From Flavobacterium soyae (GTDB taxonomy: Bacteria > Bacteroidota > Bacteroidia > Flavobacteriales > Flavobacteriaceae), in assembly GCF_021245985.1 (NCBI RefSeq), contig NZ_JAJQXA010000001.1:372001-436000 (forward strand): a stretch of DNA of 64,000 nt. Direction: 5' to 3'. How positions within the stretch are numbered: the stretch's first letter is position 1; each line of letters opens with the position of its first letter. The notes below the pieces were generated by a model. It worked only from the letters and a program-made list of their open reading frames with translations, did no database searches and was not told where the DNA came from. Shown here piece by piece: positions 10,034-18,855 of this stretch. The position numbers and the translations under genes were made by a program.

Positions 10034-10154
10034 TGCCTCCAGCTTTAGCTGGAGATTTAATAATAGCAAGCTTAAAAGGCTTTAGCCAAAACGTTTATTT
10101 GGCTAAAGCCTTTTTAAATTTAATCCTATCGACCTCCAGCTAAAGCTGGAGGCA
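10034..10154. repeat. Nested REP-like inverted-repeat element
   Basis: The outer 21-base arms at 10034-10054 and 10134-10154 are perfect inverted copies, and each is itself a palindrome (CCTCCAGCTTTAGCTGGAG type). Inside lies a 17-base hairpin, 10074-10090 with 10098-10114, around GGCTTTAGCC. Three palindromes nested in 121 bases resemble REP/BIME-style elements; no RAYT transposase is in the window. Confidence 0.85.
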
Positions 10155-10204
10155 ATTTAATAAATCTTGACATTTCTCCTTTCATCGAAATGACAAAAAA
10201 ACAA

Positions 10205-10230
10205 AAAGGATATTCTCACGAATATCCTTT
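10205..10230 (-). terminator. Intrinsic terminator
   Basis: An 11-base stem (AAAGGATATTC with GAATATCCTTT), 4-base loop, followed on the minus strand by a T-run. It lies just after the stop of the outer-membrane protein gene at 10261. Confidence 0.8.
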
Positions 10231-10260
10231 CTTCAAAAAACTATAAACTTCTATAAAAAA

Positions 10261-11193
10261 TTATAGACTGTATTTAAGACCAAAAGTAAATCCTAGACCA
10301 GAGATTCCAACATAAGAACTAATATCATCAGTTGCTTTAGTATTATCAAAACCAGCAGCATTAGTTACTTTACTATTTGAAGTAGTATTAATTTGCTTTA
10401 CATATCTAGTATGGCTTGCAGAATATGATGCATCTGCACGGAAAGCTGTAGGAGTGTTTAATTTATCTACACCGTTTTCAGTATATATTTCTGTTTCTTT
10501 TGTTTTTCCGTGTACTGTAAAGTTACGGTATTCTAATTCAGCAAAAAGAGAAATATGTGTACCTAATTTATAAGATGTTCCTAATGCAGCAGTAAATCCA
10601 ACTGTTGGATTTGGCTTAATAACATCTTTAGTATAAGTATTTGTTACTCCCGCAGGGTTAGTATACGTTCTGGTGGTTTCAATTTCTAAAGTGCCATGAA
10701 CAGGAACAATAACCCCAACTTTAGTATAAGGCTCAAAACCATGAGTTTCTCCTAAAAACAAAACGATTGCTGGAGCAATATCAAAAGCTTCAAGTTTTCC
10801 TACCGCTTTACCAGTTGCAAAAGTTGGTCCGGCCGCTACTAATCTATTTGTGGTTTGAACCATAGTTTTATCTGCGCTGTTAAAGTAATTAAATCCTAAC
10901 TCAGCACCTAAACGCGGCGTAAAACGATATCCAGCGGTTAAACCTGTACGGAATCCTTGTCCAAAAGAACCATGATTAGTTTCTCTAGAAATTAAAGTCG
11001 TACCATCGGCAGCATAAACATCTGTATTAGGCAACGCTCCTGATACAGTTGGAAACTCGGCAGCAGCAGTTTGGATAAAATAAGATCCTCCCAATTTAAA
11101 ATACCAGCTTTCTGGTTTGTCTGTTTTTTCTGTCTGCGCCATTGTAGCGATAGAGCAAACTAATAGTCCTAATAAAAATAGGTTCTTTTTCAT
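10261..11193 (-). CDS. Outer-membrane beta-barrel protein
   Basis: 310 residues. Signal peptide MKKNLFLLGLLVCSIATMAQ, then amphipathic strands throughout (SWYFKLGGSYFIQ, RTGLTAGYRFTPRLGAELGFNYF, HISLFAELEYRNF) and a C-terminal strand SGLGFTFGLKYSL typical of Bam-inserted barrels. Long Thr/Asn-rich loops between strands suggest surface exposure. It lacks an OmpA peptidoglycan-binding domain. On the minus strand, CAAACTTA at 11217-11224 reads TAAGTTTG, a -7-like element, but no TTG stands at the right distance. Specific function unknown. Confidence 0.8.
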   Translation of the reverse strand: MKKNLFLLGLLVCSIATMAQTEKTDKPESWYFKLGGSYFIQTAAAEFPTVSGALPNTDVYAADGTTLISRETNHGSFGQGFRTGLTAGYRFTPRLGAELGFNYFNSADKTMVQTTNRLVAAGPTFATGKAVGKLEAFDIAPAIVLFLGETHGFEPYTKVGVIVPVHGTLEIETTRTYTNPAGVTNTYTKDVIKPNPTVGFTAALGTSYKLGTHISLFAELEYRNFTVHGKTKETEIYTENGVDKLNTPTAFRADASYSASHTRYVKQINTTSNSKVTNAAGFDNTKATDDISSYVGISGLGFTFGLKYSL

Positions 11194-11348
11194 AATTCTG
11201 ATTTAATTAATTTATACAAACTTAGAATTTTTTAACATATTCTTATAATTTGCATTGTTAGACTTGGAACGAAATCGTTGTAATTTTGGGCAATATTACT
11301 AAAAAAGTATTATGCATGCATAATTTTAACTTAAAAAAAATACATTCC

Positions 11349-11375
11349 ATTAAATTTTAACTGTTAAAATTTAAT
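11349..11375 (-). terminator. AT-rich hairpin overlapping the dnaE stop
   Basis: A 13-base palindrome (ATTAAATTTTAAC and GTTAAAATTTAAT) overlaps the dnaE stop and is followed on the minus strand by a run of eight T. It could act as terminator, but the stem has almost no GC. Confidence 0.4.
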
Positions 11376-14300
11376 TCAGTTTGAAATTTACCTGCATTTT
11401 CTCTAATTCCTGAAGAAGTTCAGTACAAATCCTAACTTTTAACCTTCTGCTTGGCATCGTTAATTTTGTTACGACTTTTACTTCTTCGACTTCTTTTACT
11501 TCCTGCATTTTAGCTTCTCCGGCAACAGTTTCGTTATCTTCATTTACATCTTCAAAAACGGCATCATCATTTCCTTCAAACTCACTGGTGGTTTCAACCT
11601 CGACTAAACGCTTTACATTTTCGATTTCCATAATCTCAAAACTCACAGAATTATCTCCTTTATTTTCATTAAACAATTGGCTTAATCTATGAATAAATTC
11701 AGTTTGTAAATCTTTGATATCTAATAAAAGAATCAGTTTTTTAGCAAATGCTTCCAGAATATCCTGTAATTGCCGCACCTCAACAAACTGCATTCTTGGA
11801 TCTGATTTTTTACCTGTATCATGATTTACCCAGCCATCTTTTATCAATATTTTTAAGTAGGCGAAATTATTCTGAATCAGGAAATGGCGGAATTTTAAAT
11901 ATTCTTCACCAAAAATTTTAAACTCATAACTCTCGTCATATCCTTCCAGATTAAATACAGCCCAGCCTTTTCCATTTTTGGCTACACGATGCTGTACATT
12001 ATTAATGATTCCGGCAAAGTTTAGATTTTTACCTACATATTCATTCATGCTTTTCAACACTTCTAATCGGGCATTGCAGAAGTATTTCATCTCAAATCTA
12101 AAATCATCAAGCGGATGTCCGGAAATATAAATCCCAACCACCTCTTTTTCCTTAGCTAGTTTTTCCATTGTACTCCAGTCCTCACATGGCGGTACAACCG
12201 GTTCTGCAATCTGCACTTCGCTGGTTTCTCCAAATAAACTTACTTGCGATGAATTTTCATTTTCCTGAAATTTCGATCCGTAACGCATCGCTTTTTCGTA
12301 AAATGTAATTCCGTCGCCATCATCATGGAAATATTGCGCTCTTGTAGTTCCTTCAAAAGAATCGAAACCTCCCGCAAGTGCTAAATTTTCGATTGCTTTT
12401 TTATTGGCAGCACGCAGATCGATTCGCTTTGCCAAATCAAAAATGGATTTATATCTTCCGTCTTTTCTGTTTTCTACGATTGTTTCAACGGCTCCGGAAC
12501 CAACACCTTTAATAGCACCCATTCCAAAACGAACGGCATAATTATCATTTACCGTAAATTTATAGTACGATTCGTTTACGTCCGGGCCTAAAACCTGTAA
12601 TCCCATACGTTTACATTCTTCCATAAAAAACGAAACCTGTTTGATATCGTTCATGTTATTCGAAAGAACCGCCGCCATATATTCGGCAGGATAATGTGCT
12701 TTTAGATATGCCGTTTGATACGCAATCCACGCATAACAAGTCGAGTGCGATTTGTTGAAGGCATAACTCGCAAAAGCTTCCCAGTCTTTCCAGATTTTCT
12801 CCAGAATTTTGGCATCATGGCCCTTTTCTGCCGCCTGCTCCACAAACTTAGGCTTCATTTTATCCAGTACATCTTTTTGTTTTTTACCCATTGCCTTACG
12901 CAAAACGTCGGCCTCACCCTTTGTAAATCCTGCCAAAGACTGAGACAAAAGCATTACCTGCTCTTGGTAAACCGTAATTCCGTAGGTTTCAGAAAGATAT
13001 TCGGCACAGGCATCTAAATCGTACTTGATTTCCTCGTCACCGTTTTTTCTTCGAACGAAAGACGGAATATACTCCAAAGGTCCCGGACGATACAAGGCAT
13101 TCATGGCAATTAAATCTCCAAAAACCGTTGGCTTTAGATCTTTCATGTATTTCTGCATTCCGGGTGACTCGTATTGGAAGATTCCAACCGTTTCACCTCT
13201 TTGGAAAAGTGCATACGTTTCTTCGTCATCAATTGGAAACGTGTCTGGATCCAAATCAATTCCTGTTCTGTATTTTACCAGTTTAACGGTATCTTTTATC
13301 AGCGTAAGGGTCTTCAGACCCAGGAAGTCCATTTTCAGCAGTCCAGCACTTTCTGCAACCGAGTTATCAAACTGTGTTACATATAAATCAGAATCTTTTG
13401 CCGTTGTAACAGGAACGTAATTCGTAATATCCGATGGCGTAATGATAACCCCACAAGCGTGAATTCCCGTATTACGCATCGATCCTTCAAGGATTTTTGC
13501 CTGCTGAATGGTTTCTCCTGCCAAATCATCTTCGTTGGCAATGGCAATTAATTCTTTTACATTATCAAATTCGTCCGAACGAAGTGCTTTTTTTACTTCC
13601 TCTTCGCTTTCAGAAATAAAACGCGCCAAATTCCATTTTGACGGCATCATTCCCGGAATCAGTTTTGCAATTCTATCAGCTTCAAACAACGGTAAATCCA
13701 GTACACGCGCCGTATCACGAATTGCCGATTTGGTTGCCATTTTACCATAAGTGATAATCTGTGCTACCTGTTTTTGACCATATTTATTAATTACATAATC
13801 CATTACACGTCCACGACCCTCATCATCAAAGTCGATATCAATATCGGGCATCGATACACGGTCAGGATTTAGGAAACGCTCAAAAAGTAAATCGTATTTA
13901 ATGGGGTCAATATTGGTAATTCCTAGACAATACGCAACGGCTGAACCCGCTGCAGATCCACGACCGGGACCTACCGAAACGTCCATTTTTCTTGCTTCGG
14001 CAATGAAATCCTGAACAATCAAAAAGTAACCCGGATATCCTGAATTCGAAATCGTCAATAATTCAAAATCCAAACGCTCCTGAATTGATTCGGTAATTTC
14101 GCCATAACGTCTTTTAGCACCTTCCATGGTAAGGTGTCGCAAGTATTTATTTTCCCCTCTTACACCACCGTCTTCTTCATCTTCAGGAACTATAAATTCG
14201 TCGGGAATATCAAATTTTGGAAGCAATACATCTCGGTAAAGCGAATATCCTTCGACCTTATCAATAATTTCCTGAATGTTGATAATTGCTTCGGGCAGGT

Positions 14301-15909
14301 CAGAAAAGAGTTTTTTCATCTCCTCTTCTGACTTGAAATAATATTCCTGATTTGGAAGCCCATAACGATAACCACGTCCGCGTCCGATGGGTGTTGCCTG
14401 CTTTTCTCCGTCTTTTACACAAAGTAAAATATCGTGTGCATTGGCATCTTCTTTATTTAAATAATAGGTATTATTTGTCGCAATTAATTTGACATTGTGT
14501 TTTTGCGAAAATTCAATCAGGGTTTTGTTGACACGATTTTCGTCTTCCTGATTGTGGCGCATTATTTCCAAATAGAAATCGTCGCCAAATTGTTCCTTCC
14601 ACCAAACTAAAGCTTCTTCAGCTTGGTTTTCACCAATGTTCAGGATTTTACTTGGAATTTCTCCATATAAATTCCCAGACAAAACCATGATCTCTTCTTT
14701 GTATTTTTCAACAATCGCACGGTCAATCCTCGGCACATAATAAAATCCATCAGTGTAGGCAATCGAAGCCATTTTGGCCAGATTATGATAACCTGCTTTG
14801 TTTTTAGCCAGCAAAACAACCTGATAACCGTTGTCTTTTTTACTTTTATCTAAATGGTTTTCACAAATATTAAACTCGCAGCCTACAATTGGTTTTACCT
14901 CAGTTTCGGTTGGCTCTTCTCCCGCTTCAACCAAAGCTTTATTTTTTCCAGATGCTGCTTTGTTGTGGTTCATAACGGCGCTCACAAAGTGAAAAGCCCC
15001 CATCATGTTTCCCGTATCGGTCATGGCAACGGCCGGCATTCCGTTTTTGGCTGCAGCTGCCACAATATTTCCAATTCCGATAGTCGATTGCAAAACCGAA
15101 AACTGGGTATGATTGTGTAAATGTGCAAATTTTGCTGCTTTAAAATCTGCTTTATCAGATTCTGAAACGGTAGTTTGCTTATCGTCAACTTGCAAAGCTT
15201 TAAGCTGTTCTCTGATTTTATCAGAAGCTGCTTTTAAGTTGATATGTTTTAAACCAATAAGCTTAAACGGCTCTGAATTTCTTTCCTGAAATTCTTTGAA
15301 ATAATCCTTCGGAACGTCTAATTCTTCTTTTGTAAAAACTTCTCTTCTAACCAACTCAAGGAAACAACGCGTAGTTGCCTCAACGTCGGCAGTTGCATTG
15401 TGCGCTTCCGCAAAAGGCTGGTCGAAAAGATAGCTGTGTAATTCCGTAAGAGTTGGAAGTTTGAATTTTCCCCCACGACCTCCGGGAAGCTGTAATAATG
15501 AAGCCGTAACTTCAGTACAGGTATCCAAAACTGGCATTGAACTCATTTGAGACTCTACTCCCATTCTATGGAATTCGGCACCCATAATATTAACGTCGAA
15601 ACCTAAATTCTGTCCAACAATAAATTTGGTTTTACTTAAAGCGATATTGAATTTCTCTAAAACTTCTGCCAGCGAGATTCCATCGGCTTCAGCCAATTCA
15701 GTAGAGATTCCGTGAATACGTTCAGCATCATACGGAATATTAAATCCTTCTGGTTTTACCAAATAATCCTGATGCTCAATAAGCTGTCCCATTTCGTCAT
15801 GAAGCTGCCACGCAATCTGAATACAGCGGGGCCAGTTATCAGAATCAGTAATTGGTGCATCCCAGCGCTTTGGTAATCCAGTTGTTTCGGTATCGAATAT
15901 TAAATACAT
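11371..15909 (-). CDS. dnaE: DNA polymerase III alpha subunit with N-terminal exonuclease domain
   Basis: 1512 residues from ATG 15909; a TTG five codons upstream is less likely. Residues 1-200 are a DnaQ-like 3'-5' exonuclease with ExoI FDTETTG, ExoII GQNLGFDVN and ExoIII HNATADVEAT. The PHP domain follows (FAHLHNHTQFSVLQS), then the C-family palm with PDIDIDFDDEGRGRV (catalytic aspartates near 688), fingers, a helix-hairpin-helix region and an OB-fold (VGIYISGHPLDDF, LNFAGIINNVQHR). E. coli DnaE is about 1160 residues with epsilon as a separate protein, so proofreading and synthesis are fused here. Such fusions occur in Bacteroidetes. The last about 70 residues are Glu/Val-rich and low in complexity. 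Replicative polymerase in the cytoplasm. Confidence 0.95.
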   Translation of the reverse strand: MYLIFDTETTGLPKRWDAPITDSDNWPRCIQIAWQLHDEMGQLIEHQDYLVKPEGFNIPYDAERIHGISTELAEADGISLAEVLEKFNIALSKTKFIVGQNLGFDVNIMGAEFHRMGVESQMSSMPVLDTCTEVTASLLQLPGGRGGKFKLPTLTELHSYLFDQPFAEAHNATADVEATTRCFLELVRREVFTKEELDVPKDYFKEFQERNSEPFKLIGLKHINLKAASDKIREQLKALQVDDKQTTVSESDKADFKAAKFAHLHNHTQFSVLQSTIGIGNIVAAAAKNGMPAVAMTDTGNMMGAFHFVSAVMNHNKAASGKNKALVEAGEEPTETEVKPIVGCEFNICENHLDKSKKDNGYQVVLLAKNKAGYHNLAKMASIAYTDGFYYVPRIDRAIVEKYKEEIMVLSGNLYGEIPSKILNIGENQAEEALVWWKEQFGDDFYLEIMRHNQEDENRVNKTLIEFSQKHNVKLIATNNTYYLNKEDANAHDILLCVKDGEKQATPIGRGRGYRYGLPNQEYYFKSEEEMKKLFSDLPEAIINIQEIIDKVEGYSLYRDVLLPKFDIPDEFIVPEDEEDGGVRGENKYLRHLTMEGAKRRYGEITESIQERLDFELLTISNSGYPGYFLIVQDFIAEARKMDVSVGPGRGSAAGSAVAYCLGITNIDPIKYDLLFERFLNPDRVSMPDIDIDFDDEGRGRVMDYVINKYGQKQVAQIITYGKMATKSAIRDTARVLDLPLFEADRIAKLIPGMMPSKWNLARFISESEEEVKKALRSDEFDNVKELIAIANEDDLAGETIQQAKILEGSMRNTGIHACGVIITPSDITNYVPVTTAKDSDLYVTQFDNSVAESAGLLKMDFLGLKTLTLIKDTVKLVKYRTGIDLDPDTFPIDDEETYALFQRGETVGIFQYESPGMQKYMKDLKPTVFGDLIAMNALYRPGPLEYIPSFVRRKNGDEEIKYDLDACAEYLSETYGITVYQEQVMLLSQSLAGFTKGEADVLRKAMGKKQKDVLDKMKPKFVEQAAEKGHDAKILEKIWKDWEAFASYAFNKSHSTCYAWIAYQTAYLKAHYPAEYMAAVLSNNMNDIKQVSFFMEECKRMGLQVLGPDVNESYYKFTVNDNYAVRFGMGAIKGVGSGAVETIVENRKDGRYKSIFDLAKRIDLRAANKKAIENLALAGGFDSFEGTTRAQYFHDDGDGITFYEKAMRYGSKFQENENSSQVSLFGETSEVQIAEPVVPPCEDWSTMEKLAKEKEVVGIYISGHPLDDFRFEMKYFCNARLEVLKSMNEYVGKNLNFAGIINNVQHRVAKNGKGWAVFNLEGYDESYEFKIFGEEYLKFRHFLIQNNFAYLKILIKDGWVNHDTGKKSDPRMQFVEVRQLQDILEAFAKKLILLLDIKDLQTEFIHRLSQLFNENKGDNSVSFEIMEIENVKRLVEVETTSEFEGNDDAVFEDVNEDNETVAGEAKMQEVKEVEEVKVVTKLTMPSRRLKVRICTELLQELEKMQVNFKLN

Positions 15910-16477
15910 AAGTTTAAATAGCAAAAATTAAAGCTCCAAATTCCAAAACTTTTCCAATATAAACCTTTGATTATATGGAATCTAAAAAACTGCTCTATAG
16001 AAAATGGAGGAAGTTCAAATTTACGCTTTTTTTAGAGATAGAAAATAGATAATTTCTTAAAAAGACATTCTTATTTATTACTCAAATTTTCTCTTAAAAA
16101 GCATAAAATTTCATAAAATTACACTTCTTGGATGTCGTAGTATTTAGATGGTTTATTCAATCTAAATAACGCCTGAAAAACTCCTTTAAAAGCATTCAAA
16201 AACCAAAAAAGCATTCTTTTTACAAAGAAATCAAAACTAACAATTATTACTATTTTTATTGAATTTGTTACATTTTTTCAAATAAATTCTTATATTTTAT
16301 AGTGATTATGAGGTAAATTTGCAAACTATTAAAACAAAAAACAATCAAAGAAAATTAAAGCTGAAAAAGAAAAACAAAGTCATTTTCTAAATCATTTTTC
16401 TGCCAAAATTAAAGCCGCAAAAGCGGTTTAGCAATTTGTATTTTAGTTTGGGTATCGTATATAATGAAATATCGAAA
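15910..16477. other. Long AT-rich gap between dnaE and the leu operon
   Basis: About 570 bases between divergent genes with no convincing ORF. CAAATTTA at 16016-16023 reads TAAATTTG on the minus strand, a possible -7 element for dnaE, without a matching TTG. A small hairpin GCCGCAAAAGCGG lies near 16412. I see nothing else. Confidence 0.5.
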
Positions 16478-16507
16478 TTGACGCCTTTGTATCTTTTTTT
16501 ACTTTTG
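16478..16507 (+). promoter_or_regulatory. Promoter of the leu operon
   Basis: TTG at 16478-16480, 19-base spacer, TACTTTTG at 16500-16507: a perfect match to the Bacteroidetes housekeeping promoter with the preferred spacing. Transcription would start near 16513, about 60 bases before leuC. Confidence 0.8.
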
Positions 16508-16520
16508 TTTTGCTATTATA

Positions 16521-16547
16521 ATGAACAGGAAATTGCTGTGGTTATAG
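16521..16547 (+). CDS. Possible leucine-rich leader peptide
   Basis: An eight-codon ORF, MNRKLLWL then TAG, begins about eight bases after the predicted transcript start and ends 25 bases before leuC. Three of eight codons are Leu (TTG, CTG, TTA). Its place and content fit a leu leader peptide, but no terminator/antiterminator pair follows it, so regulation would have to act on translation or mRNA stability. An ORF this short can arise by chance. Confidence 0.3.
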   Translation: MNRKLLWL

Positions 16548-16572
16548 AAATTACAATTTAAAAAAATAAAAA

Positions 16573-17967
16573 ATGAGTAAGACATTATTTGACAAAGTAT
16601 GGGATTCACATGTAGTGCGTAAAATTGAAGATGGACCAGATGTGTTTTTTATTGACCGCCATTTCATTCATGAAGTTACGAGTCCTGTTGCTTTTTTAGG
16701 ATTAAAATCAAGAGGTGTTAACGTTTTATACCCGCAACGTACTTTTGCAACTGCAGATCACAATACCCCAACTATAAACCAACATTTACCAGTTCAGGAT
16801 CCTTTATCAGCAAATCAGCTCCAGGCTCTTGAAGATAATGCTGCCGAATACGGAATTTCGCACTGGGGATTAGGTCATCAAAAAAATGGTATTGTACACG
16901 TAGTTGGTCCTGAAAACGGAATTACTTTGCCAGGTGCTACTATTGTATGTGGGGATTCGCATACTTCTACTCACGGTGCTTTTGGTGCTATCGCTTTTGG
17001 TATCGGAACTTCTGAGGTTGAGATGGTGCTTTCTACTCAATGTATCATGCAGCCTAAACCAAAGAAAATGCGTATTAACGTAAATGGTCAATTAAGTAAA
17101 GGTGTTGGTCCAAAAGACGTTGCACTTTATATTATTGCTCAGTTAACTACTTCTGGGGGAACAGGTTATTTTGTTGAGTACGCCGGTGATGTTTTCGAAA
17201 ACATGACTATGGAAGGCCGTATGACGGTTTGTAATTTAAGTATCGAAATGGGTGCGCGAGGCGGAATGATCGCTCCTGACCAAACTACTTTCGATTTCCT
17301 TGAAGGAAGATTATACGCTCCAAAAGGTGAAGCATGGACAAAAGCTGTTGAATACTGGAAAACTTTAAAAACGGATGCTGATGCTGTGTTTGATGCTGAA
17401 TTAAACATCAAAGCAGAAGACATCGAACCAATGATTACTTACGGTACAAACCCAGGAATGGGAATTGGCATCACAAAACATATCCCAAGTGCAAAAGAAG
17501 TTGAGGGCGGTGAGGAAACTTACAAAAAATCTTTGGCTTACATGGGCTTCCATGAAGACGATGTAATGATCGGAAAACAAATCGACTACGTTTTCTTAGG
17601 AAGCTGTACAAACGGACGTATTGAAGATTTCAGGGCTTTCGCCGAAATTGTAAAAGGAAGAAAAAAAGCCGATAATGTTACCGCTTGGTTAGTTCCGGGT
17701 TCTCACGTTGTTGAAGCTCAGATTAAAGAAGAAGGGATTTTAGATATTCTTACTGAAGCTGGTTTCGTATTACGTCAGCCGGGCTGTTCAGCTTGTTTAG
17801 CAATGAACGATGATAAAGTTCCTGCCGGAAAATATGCGGTAAGTACTTCAAACAGAAACTTTGAAGGCCGTCAGGGTCCTGGTTCAAGAACGCTTTTAGC
17901 AAGTCCAATTATGGCTGCTGCTGCTGCGGTTACAGGAAAACTAACTGACCCGCGTGAATTATTTTAG
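16573..17967 (+). CDS. leuC: 3-isopropylmalate dehydratase large subunit
   Basis: 464 residues, the usual length for LeuC. Aconitase-type [4Fe-4S] ligands appear in GSCTNGR and [11 protein letters not shown], with a substrate-binding stretch [14 protein letters not shown]. With LeuD it isomerises 2-isopropylmalate to 3-isopropylmalate in cytoplasmic leucine synthesis. First gene of a four-gene leu cluster with its own promoter at 16478. The downstream gap to leuD (165 bases) holds a hairpin and a heptamer tandem repeat. Confidence 0.97.
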   Translation: MSKTLFDKVWDSHVVRKIEDGPDVFFIDRHFIHEVTSPVAFLGLKSRGVNVLYPQRTFATADHNTPTINQHLPVQDPLSANQLQALEDNAAEYGISHWGLGHQKNGIVHVVGPENGITLPGATIVCGDSHTSTHGAFGAIAFGIGTSEVEMVLSTQCIMQPKPKKMRINVNGQLSKGVGPKDVALYIIAQLTTSGGTGYFVEYAGDVFENMTMEGRMTVCNLSIEMGARGGMIAPDQTTFDFLEGRLYAPKGEAWTKAVEYWKTLKTDADAVFDAELNIKAEDIEPMITYGTNPGMGIGITKHIPSAKEVEGGEETYKKSLAYMGFHEDDVMIGKQIDYVFLGSCTNGRIEDFRAFAEIVKGRKKADNVTAWLVPGSHVVEAQIKEEGILDILTEAGFVLRQPGCSACLAMNDDKVPAGKYAVSTSNRNFEGRQGPGSRTLLASPIMAAAAAVTGKLTDPRELF

Positions 17968-17976
17968 ATTGCAGAG

Positions 17977-18122
17977 TTTAGATTTTAGATTTCTCACTTT
18001 GTGAAATCTTCATCTAAATTTCTTCAAATAAAATTGATCAACATTATTTAATACAAAATATTTTTAGGTTCCGAGTTTAAGTTTTCAAAAGAAAATCTAA
18101 AATCTAAAATCTAAAATCTAAA
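17977..18122. repeat. Inverted repeat with AAAATCT heptamer array between leuC and leuD
   Basis: TTTAGATTTTAGATTT at 17977-17992 is the exact inverse of bases 18093-18108, which sit in four full tandem copies of AAAATCT (18092-18119). The array offers three alternative pairing registers for the left arm. It ends 10-15 bases before the leuD ATG, so pairing could affect leuD translation. Confidence 0.8.
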
Positions 18123-18132
18123 ATTCCAAAAA

Positions 18133-18729
18133 ATGGCATACGATAAATTTACTATACTTACCAGCAGTGCAGTGCCACTGCCAATTGAAAACGTTGATAC
18201 AGATCAAATTATTCCGGCTCGTTTCTTAAAAGCTACAAAACGTGAAGGTTTTGGAGACAACCTTTTTAGAGACTGGAGATACAACGGAGACGATACTCCT
18301 AAAGCTGATTTCGTTTTAAACGATTCTACTTATTCTGGAAAAATTTTGGTTGGAGGAAAAAACTTCGGTTCTGGATCTTCAAGAGAGCACGCTGCGTGGG
18401 CAGTTTACGATTACGGTTTTAGAGCAGTAGTTTCTAGTTTCTTTGCAGATATCTTCAAAGGAAACTGTTTAAATATTGGTGTTTTACCAGTACAAATCAG
18501 CCCGGAGTTTTCTGAAACTATTTTCAAAGCGATCGAAGCAGATCCTAAAACAGAATTAGAAATCAACTTGCCAAACCAAACTATTACTTTATTATCAACT
18601 GGTCAGCAGGAATCTTTTGCTATCAACGGATACAAAAAGAATAACATGATTAATGGTTTTGACGACATTGATTATTTACAAGATATGAAGGAAGATATTA
18701 AGGCTTTCGCCGATAAACTTCCTTACTAA
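18133..18729 (+). CDS. leuD: 3-isopropylmalate dehydratase small subunit
   Basis: 198 residues, normal for LeuD. The swivel-domain signature GKNFGSGSSREHAAWA is intact, preceded by NVDTDQIIPARFLK. It partners LeuC to form the isomerase. The start ATG at 18133 follows an A-rich stretch at the end of the heptamer array. It is followed by a strong hairpin at 18754-18786 and then leuA. Confidence 0.97.
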   Translation: MAYDKFTILTSSAVPLPIENVDTDQIIPARFLKATKREGFGDNLFRDWRYNGDDTPKADFVLNDSTYSGKILVGGKNFGSGSSREHAAWAVYDYGFRAVVSSFFADIFKGNCLNIGVLPVQISPEFSETIFKAIEADPKTELEINLPNQTITLLSTGQQESFAINGYKKNNMINGFDDIDYLQDMKEDIKAFADKLPY

Positions 18730-18753
18730 TAGAAAATCAGGTTCAGTCCTTTG

Positions 18754-18786
18754 AGACCCGACAGGTTTTTGAAACCTGTCGGGTCT
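18754..18786. repeat. Perfect 15-base hairpin between leuD and leuA
   Basis: AGACCCGACAGGTTT pairs perfectly with AAACCTGTCGGGTCT around a 3-base loop. It is GC-rich for this genome and followed by only three T, so it may attenuate, protect a 3' end or be a mobile repeat unit rather than a full terminator. Confidence 0.8.
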
Positions 18787-18855
18787 TTATAAGTTAAAAA
18801 ACCAAGACAACACAACAAAAATTTACCTTATAAAAAAGGAATTTAGAATATCAAT

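Noticed and set aside
12715..15120. Several plus-strand open frames opposite dnaE
   Set aside because: They are antisense shadows of a strongly conserved coding frame, without promoters or recognisable proteins.
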